DNA of 64,000 nt from Cladorhizidae sp. MBARI D1340-BT2 (taxonomy: Eukaryota > Porifera > Demospongiae > Poecilosclerida > Cladorhizidae). The notes under the pieces were generated by a model. It saw only the letters and a list, made by a program, of their open reading frames with translations. It had not been told where the DNA came from and ran no database searches. How positions within the stretch are numbered: position 1 is the first letter of the stretch; each line of letters starts with the position of its first letter. The stretch is taken from assembly GCA_028752905.1 (NCBI GenBank), contig JAQNBH010000005.1:6498502-6562501 (forward strand), read 5' to 3'. Shown here in pieces: positions 61,401 to 64,000 of the stretch. A program made the translations under genes and the position numbers.

Positions 61401-64000
61401 ATTATGAGACGGTGGCAAGCTTCGTACCCAAGAAACACCAAAAGCTTATGATGCACATACAAAGGATGAGCAACAGGCGGAGGAGGAAGAAGTTGCTTGA
61501 GCGAGAGAGGTATACAGATGGTGAAGAAACGCTTGAGCACAGAAGAATAATGCATCATAAACCAAGGTGTGTTGTCACTGTTTTACAAGGTAGTATTGGT
61601 CAGTGTTGACACGTACCAACTTTGGATCAACTGCACACTGGGTTAAAGATTGACAAGAGCTATATAGGGAAGCACACACTGGACCAACATCACACTGGGT
61701 TGAAGTAGGTTGACAATGGCTATATGTGGACATGCACTGGATCTTCATAACAATTATTGAGGCAGGTCGACTATAGCTTTATGGGGGGAAACACTGGATC
61801 AAAACCACACTGGATTTTGAATAGGTTGAATAACTATGTGAACATTAATGTTGATATGCTACGAGCAGTATATGCAATGTATTGAGTGATGGAGATGGGA
61901 GCGAGAAGGGGGGGGATAAATTTTTTTGCCTGGTACCCTATTGGTTGAAATCCTATCATTGCATTGCCAGACATTGTTCTATGAGAGCTGAAGCTTTTAA
62001 TGTCTTCACATTATTGATGTCATCTACTAAGTTACGATAAGGATAGGACCGAATTGTATGTATTCCTTACAGATTCTGAATTTGTGCATGATTGAGGCAA
62101 GAGCCCGCTCAGATATTCTCCAGATTCACCGAGACCATCATTCCTGTTTAGTAGCAAACCTGTTTTATTTTAAGACAGTGTCACACATCCATAGCTAGAG
62201 CACACTATTGAATTGAGTAGCTATGTCAGAATAAAATTGAATTATTCTTTCCAGACAGCTATTAACTATTGCAGCCCATTCTCACTTACCTGTGCAGCCA
62301 TTTTCTTTCCTCCATTTTTTATTCTCTTGTTAGATGACACACATTCCCGTTTACATAGCCCACATTATTAAGGCAGGTGCCCTGTTCATAATTGTAAGAG
62401 TGAGCGTTTGGTGAATACATACAAGATAAGATAGACACATACATTCAGTACGCGGCAATGCAAAGTTTTCCATCGTTTTCCATCAACTCCCCACTGAGGG
62501 CTTGCTCTGCTTGCCAATAACATTTATGTTGATATGCAATGAGCCTGTAAAACCATCTCACCAGCTTGAGGCAGGTTGGTAATAGCTCTACCAGAGTACA
62601 TGATATCGTAATGTAAAAAGAATGTTAAGTAACAAAGCAGGTGAAATTCTGTTTGCATAGTTATGAAGAATTGCTCGAGTCCAGTGATGAGGAAGAAGAC
62701 GAGGAAAGCTCGAGGATGAACGAAAGAGCGAAGCCAGGTCTCTCTAGGAAGACACCAAGAGGTATGCAAGGAGGAGGAAGGCGGGTCAGGAAAGATGAAG
62801 GTAAGGCATGGATCAAAGAAGGTCCCGAGGATGAACCTGTCAACTTCATGGATCCTACGGTGGTAAAGAAAGTAGTAGGTGAGTGAGGAAAGATGGTAAG
62901 GAGATCTGTGTGGCTGACTTAGTCAAATCCATCGTTATCCTTTTGCAGCCACGGATCCTGCTAAGATAAAGAAGTCTTTGAGGGATGGTAAGAGAGGTGG
63001 CATGTTTGCAACGGACAGTCATGGCAGGCTCCTCATCAGTGAAGAACAACAGACAGGGAAAGAGTCTTCCAGAAGCAGTCTGATGGAAGCTGTGGACGAG
63101 GTATATAATGTGCAGCTGCTCTGGTCTGTTTGTACACAGAGTAATCCATTTTATTGCATGTATGTGCGTGTGTATGCAGGATTCGGGTCGAGTTGGGGGG
63201 AAGCGGAAGAGAGAGGACGATGAGGAGGATATGTATGCTGGCTGCCCCGAGGGGTTGTCAAGTGGGTCTGGCATTCATCGGACTAATGCAAAGAAACAAG
63301 ACTTCAAGTATGGGATGGAATACAAGGCCAAGGTGAGACCGCACCTACCTGGGATGTAAGTGTGTGTGTATTGGATCAACATCATACTGTGTTGAAGTAG
63401 GTTGACAATAGCTCATGGGGACACACACTGGACCAACAACACACTGGGTTGAGGCAGGTTGAAGTAGGTTGACAATAACTCATGGGGACACACACTGGAC
63501 CAACATCACACTGGGTTGAAGTAGGTTGACAATAGCTCATGGGGACACACACTGGACCAACAACCCACTGGGTTGAGGCACCCTGGGTTGAGGCAGGTTG
63601 AAGTAGGTTGACAATAGCTCATGGGGACACACACTGGACCAACATCACGCTGGGTTGAGACAGGTTGAAGTAGGTTGACAATAGCTCATGGGGACACACA
63701 CTGGACCAACATCACGCTGGGTTGAGACAGGTTGATAGGTTGACAATAGCTCATGGGGACACACACTGGACCAACAACACACGGGTTGAGGCAGGTTGAA
63801 GTAGGTTGACAATAGCTCATGGGGACACACACTGGACCAACAACACACGGGTTGAAGTAGGTTGACAATAGCTCATGGGGACACACACTGGGTTGAGACT
63901 GGTTGACAATAAGGCTGGTTGACAATAACACGGAACGCACTGATCAACACCTCACTGGGTGCCAATATATTTGTGTTTTCCCCAGCATGCTAAGGGTGAT
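31433..64000 (+). CDS. RRP12: RRP12-like ribosome biogenesis/export HEAT-repeat protein (30 exons, 3' end cut by window)
   Basis: RRP12 is a karyopherin-like HEAT-repeat nuclear protein (NUC173 family) needed for maturation and export of pre-ribosomal subunits. Exons: 31433-31680, 31736-31913, 31969-31998, 32075-32128, 36023-36099, 36168-36273, 36375-36491, 46851-47039, 51370-51423, 51498-51596, 51681-51881, 51943-52000, 52231-52621, 53824-53944, 54057-54157, 54291-54454, 54514-54578, 54636-54798, 55070-55219, 55287-55453, 56166-56324, 56528-56608, 57542-57650, 57714-57821, 59334-59491, 61310-61509, 62661-62878, 62949-63100, 63180-63332, 63986-end. Phase is continuous throughout (4,071 nt before the last exon). 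Hallmarks: [10 protein letters not shown] near the N-terminus, [78 protein letters not shown] and [11 protein letters not shown]. The start at 31433 matches the family N-terminus. Without the 117-codon insert in exon 13 the length is close to human RRP12, about 1,300 residues. Confidence 0.95.
32620..34055 (+). mobile_element. CR1-like non-LTR retroelement 5' fragment with 2A-like and PHD-like sequence
   Basis: A frame from ATG 32783 begins with a short leader and [17 protein letters not shown] (about 32,843-32,893), which is a 2A StopGo-type sequence except that the usual NPGP is NPDP. A PHD-like zinc finger follows (CVC...[19 protein letters not shown], about 32,918-33,002), then a Pro/Ser-rich tract with 20 C in a row at 33,235-33,260. 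At about 33,905-34,040 the start of an AP-endonuclease domain is readable ([20 protein letters not shown], then [12 protein letters not shown]). The rest of the endonuclease and the reverse transcriptase are missing. 2A peptides at the N-terminus of CR1-type elements are known from several marine invertebrates. The fragment is in RRP12 intron 4, sense orientation, and is broken by frameshifts. Confidence 0.8.
34150..35585. repeat. 1.4-kb imperfect palindrome in RRP12 intron 4
   Basis: The left arm (34,150-34,935) is repeated in reverse complement in the right arm (34,985-35,585), with a spacer of some tens of bases near 34,955. The arms share the outer stretch with AAAAAGATTACACTCGATAG, the pogo-like ends, and an inner block with three to four copies of a TTTACATGAGAAGTTGGTAC unit. 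About 180 bp present at 34,300-34,480 is missing from the right arm. It would fold into a very long hairpin in RNA or single-stranded DNA. Confidence 0.9.
34524..35394. mobile_element. Fold-back element with pogo/Tigger-type ends
   Basis: The ends are inverted CAGTATACCCTCACTAATCC sequences flanked by TA on both sides (34,522-34,523 and 35,395-35,396), as for Tc1/mariner-pogo elements. No transposase. The palindrome extends beyond these ends, so the element was caught up in, or triggered, a larger inverted duplication. Confidence 0.7.
36530..36782 (-). repeat. Array of Penelope-type hammerhead-like units
   Basis: Just 3' of RRP12 exon 7. The left part matches the end sequence of the Penelope-like remnant (CTCAATAATCAACTTGAG). 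Then come about six copies of a roughly 29-bp unit containing CTTCGACTAGATGCTCTAGC. On the minus strand the last unit (36,738-36,775) has an intact CTGATGA core, a 7-bp stem with a GCA loop and CGAA. The first unit has CGAAATG. See also 1,348-2,430, 12,131 and 52,109. Confidence 0.65.
37913..38068 (+). CDS. Possible coding exon, unknown product
   Basis: ATG at 37913 opens a 52-codon frame starting [13 protein letters not shown] and then acidic (DDESEGE). It ends at a possible donor CGG|GTGAGA, with a stop two codons later. It lies just left of the Harbinger element inside RRP12 intron 7. It could belong to another mobile element. No homologue recognised. Confidence 0.22.
38560..40148 (+). pseudogene. 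Harbinger DDE transposase, decayed
   Basis: Blocks in order match HARBI1-like transposases: [10 protein letters not shown] (about 38,647), [17 protein letters not shown] (about 38,805), [20 protein letters not shown] (about 38,953), [17 protein letters not shown] (about 39,063), [11 protein letters not shown] and [20 protein letters not shown] (about 39,200-39,300, with two acidic catalytic-type residues), [11 protein letters not shown] (about 39,409), LPAIVADEA (about 39,540), then after a minisatellite [13 protein letters not shown] (about 39,898) and [20 protein letters not shown] (about 40,003). Intron remnants and stops separate the blocks, and the internal array at 39,523-39,900 disrupts the frame, so it is unlikely to be functional. 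Confidence 0.85.
39523..39900. repeat. 56-bp minisatellite inside Harbinger transposase
   Basis: About seven copies of a 56-bp unit (core CCAGACCTCCCAGCCATTGT then TGCTGATGAGGCAGTCCTCT). The unit comes from the transposase sequence encoding [11 protein letters not shown], with coding on either side of the array. 56 is not a multiple of three, so the growth destroyed the frame. Confidence 0.9.
40590..41540 (-). pseudogene. Harbinger MADF/Myb-like accessory protein, broken
   Basis: The N-terminal MADF part is readable at 41,540-41,405 ([14 protein letters not shown], then after a shift [15 protein letters not shown]). The C-terminal BESS-like tail is at 40,830-40,600 ([15 protein letters not shown], then [20 protein letters not shown]). 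In active elements this DNA-binding partner helps the transposase enter the nucleus and bind the ends. Frameshift in the MADF domain. Confidence 0.75.
41739..42897. other. RRP12 intron 7 between Harbinger and hAT: nothing assigned
   Basis: No motif-bearing frame seen. Confidence 0.5.
43051..45229 (-). pseudogene. hAT transposase, one frameshift from intact
   Basis: Starts [10 protein letters not shown] at 45229. A Ser-rich acidic leader and a basic KKSKQNKHR stretch (likely nuclear signal) come first. Then a TTF/BED-type zinc finger (residues about 85-150: [29 protein letters not shown]), a DUF4371-like catalytic region (MADECTDVT about 245, [12 protein letters not shown] about 305, [11 protein letters not shown] about 335, [13 protein letters not shown] about 400), and a C-terminal hAT dimerisation domain ([12 protein letters not shown], acidic residue in [17 protein letters not shown]). 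A single one-base shift near 43,690, after LELLEN, splits it into a 518-codon frame and a second frame ending at 43051. Copy 2 has the continuous reading at that point. The rest is clean, so loss of activity is recent. Confidence 0.9.
45271..45535. repeat. Two about 137-bp direct repeats upstream of the hAT transposase
   Basis: Both copies contain GACCATGACATAATGGACTG and end with AGCACGTGGTGGTGTGTGAT or a close variant. They lie just 5' of the transposase start, so they may be promoter or transposase-binding sequence of the element. Confidence 0.8.
46189..46850. other. End of RRP12 intron 7, with duplicated acceptor
   Basis: Contains a minus-strand frame (46,414-46,190) of unknown meaning. 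Immediately before exon 8, the acceptor tract with the first exon bases (CCCTTTGTAGCTGCGT) occurs twice in tandem (46,812-46,827 and 46,841-46,856), and a degenerate third is near 46,753. Confidence 0.6.
47028..49213. repeat. 32-bp minisatellite built from the RRP12 exon 8 splice donor
   Basis: About 68 copies of a 32-bp unit. The unit is the last 12 nt of exon 8 (ATGAGGACCACT) plus the first 20 nt of the intron (GTGAGTTGCTATGCATGTTC). The first copy is the real exon edge at 47,028-47,039, so the array is continuous with the exon. Almost every copy retains the full donor ACT|GTGAGT. Variants (TAGGCATG, CCATGCATG, an extra TTCA or TC, a TG loss) recur as blocks, showing higher-order duplication of several units at a time. 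Confidence 0.97.
49470..51115. repeat. 23-bp minisatellite, about 60 variable copies
   Basis: Unit AGCCCTAGAATACCCCTCGC plus CAG, with alternative endings (CTCACCAG, ATAGCCAG, GTAGCCATG) that fall into domains along the array. It fills the rest of RRP12 intron 8 up to exon 9. A short hAT derivative is inserted at 50,153-50,341. Confidence 0.95.
50153..50341. mobile_element. 189-bp deletion derivative of the 42.9-46.2 kb hAT element
   Basis: The left about 78 bp match the left end of copy 3 and the right about 65 bp match its right end, with a short unrelated middle. It has no coding capacity and sits inside the 23-bp minisatellite. Flanks are imperfect (GAATACC / TTATACC), as expected if array units have since changed. 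Confidence 0.92.
52012..52177 (+). mobile_element. Short insertion with hammerhead-like motif, duplicating a splice donor
   Basis: A 166-bp segment flanked by an exact 12-bp direct repeat GGTAAAAGTTAT (52,000-52,011 and 52,178-52,189), which looks like a target-site duplication. The left copy is the RRP12 exon 12 donor (AG|GTAAAAG). Inside, CTGATGA at 52,109-52,115 and GAAAC at 52,136-52,140 have hammerhead-core spacing, with CAATGTTTCAACC upstream complementary to GGTTTGAAACGTTG. This fits a Penelope-type terminal fragment. Confidence 0.7.
52231..52581 (+). CDS. Death-domain-like in-frame segment within RRP12 exon 13
   Basis: 351 nt (117 codons) with no counterpart in RRP12 proteins known to me. 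The translation has features of a Death fold: a helix-like [20 protein letters not shown] stretch, then [20 protein letters not shown] and [19 protein letters not shown]. That matches the family pattern W..G.G..PVTW.TL..VL....L..LA..I covering helices 4-6. Upstream is a strong acceptor (pyrimidine-rich, GATTTAG|TT at 52230). At its end a second acceptor (ACAACAG|CC at 52581) also continues RRP12 in the same phase ([13 protein letters not shown]). Either splice keeps frame, so the gene could make RRP12 with or without it. The second acceptor has a poor pyrimidine tract, which favours inclusion. Death-domain identity is from pattern memory. Confidence 0.7.
52636..53815. repeat. 44-bp minisatellite filling RRP12 intron 13
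   Basis: About 27 copies of a 44-bp unit with GTCTTGTATTAGCTTTGAGA and TTGTTGCTGTTGGAACTGTT. A long block including the TTGCTTTGCTG variant occurs twice about 354 bp apart (53,160 and 53,514), so several units were duplicated together. The last unit merges with the pyrimidine tract and acceptor TTGTTGCAG of exon 14. Confidence 0.95.
55454..56165. other. RRP12 intron 20, pyrimidine-rich
   Basis: CT-rich sequence with a long C run (55,740-55,762). No coding signal beyond the flanking exons. Confidence 0.5.
56788..56942. repeat. 32-bp minisatellite, five copies
   Basis: Near-identical units of CAGCCCTTGCTGTATCTAGC plus TAGAGGTAGCAC in RRP12 intron 22. Confidence 0.95.
57138..57515. repeat. About 19-bp AT-rich minisatellite, about 19 copies
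   Basis: Unit ACTATAAAGCATGTTTAAT with length variants, in RRP12 intron 22 shortly before exon 23. Confidence 0.92.
57822..59333. other. RRP12 intron 24
   Basis: Holds a 20-G run (58,126-58,146), a hairpin element at 58,952-59,140 and otherwise unassigned sequence. Confidence 0.5.
58952..59140. mobile_element. 189-bp hairpin (fold-back) element
   Basis: The left arm beginning GTGGCTAGAGGAAGCTCTAG is repeated in inverted form to 59,140, with GAGGGCGTTGA / TCAACGCCCTC at the centre. The arms are about 90 nt with a small bulge (CCACCCGCGCG) on the right. No coding capacity. Resembles a miniature inverted-repeat element, but the family is unknown. Confidence 0.85.
59812..61030. repeat. 32-bp minisatellite in RRP12 intron 25
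   Basis: About 38 copies built on CAGCAGAGTCTTATGGTGTA plus GTGCAGTGTAGC, with 28-, 30- and 33-bp length variants. The reverse complement, in nine copies, lies beside the inverted 3' copy at 30,318-30,600, so the array predates that duplication and expanded or contracted since. Confidence 0.95.
63362..63960. repeat. Tandem repeat of about 60-77 bp in the last RRP12 intron
   Basis: About eight units with GGTTGACAATAGCTCATGGG and ACACACTGGACCAACA. Related single or few copies occur at 61,615-61,830 and, inverted, at 28,195-28,375 and 29,560-29,730. The array ends just before the exon 30 acceptor. Confidence 0.9.

Overview
The window looks like part of an invertebrate metazoan nuclear chromosome. 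Genes have many short exons with small GT-AG introns. Intergenic and intronic DNA is packed with DNA transposons (hAT, PIF/Harbinger, piggyBac, pogo-like), Penelope-like and CR1-like retroelements, and a remarkable number of minisatellites. A marine sponge or similar early-branching animal is my best guess, because of the element mix, the 2A-bearing CR1 element and the Death-fold sequence. That is inference, not proof.

Two conserved host genes can be reconstructed exon by exon, with reading phase agreeing across nearly every junction. NUP214, the cytoplasmic-side nucleoporin, lies on the minus strand. Ten exons from about 20,840 down to 7,243 encode its N-terminal beta-propeller. A proline-rich exon at 18-1,152 is probably its continuation. 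RRP12, the HEAT-repeat ribosome export factor, lies on the plus strand from 31,433 to the end of the window. It has 30 exons, and the last begins at 63,986 and runs off the edge. The two genes are divergent, and their products both belong to nuclear export of pre-ribosomes.

Layout: 1-7.2 kb holds the Pro-rich exon, a Penelope-like remnant and two hAT remnants. 7.2-20.8 kb holds the NUP214 propeller exons, with one 8.7-kb intron containing a piggyBac derivative and a hAT element. 21-27.9 kb is intergenic, with minisatellites and a retroelement tail. 28.0-30.6 kb is a decayed, inverted copy of the 3' end of RRP12. 31.4-64 kb is RRP12, with a CR1/palindrome intron, a Harbinger + hAT intron, and an intron made almost wholly of minisatellites.

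Most notable: (1) RRP12 carries an in-frame 351-nt segment that reads as a Death-domain fold, between two phase-compatible 3' splice sites. (2) The exon 8 splice donor has been amplified into about 68 tandem 32-bp copies. (3) An insertion carrying a hammerhead-like motif has duplicated the exon 12 donor. (4) The RRP12 3' end exists as two inverted copies flanking the gene body. (5) Hammerhead-like motifs recur at five places, one of them an array. (6) A nearly intact hAT element sits near its own 189-bp deletion derivative.
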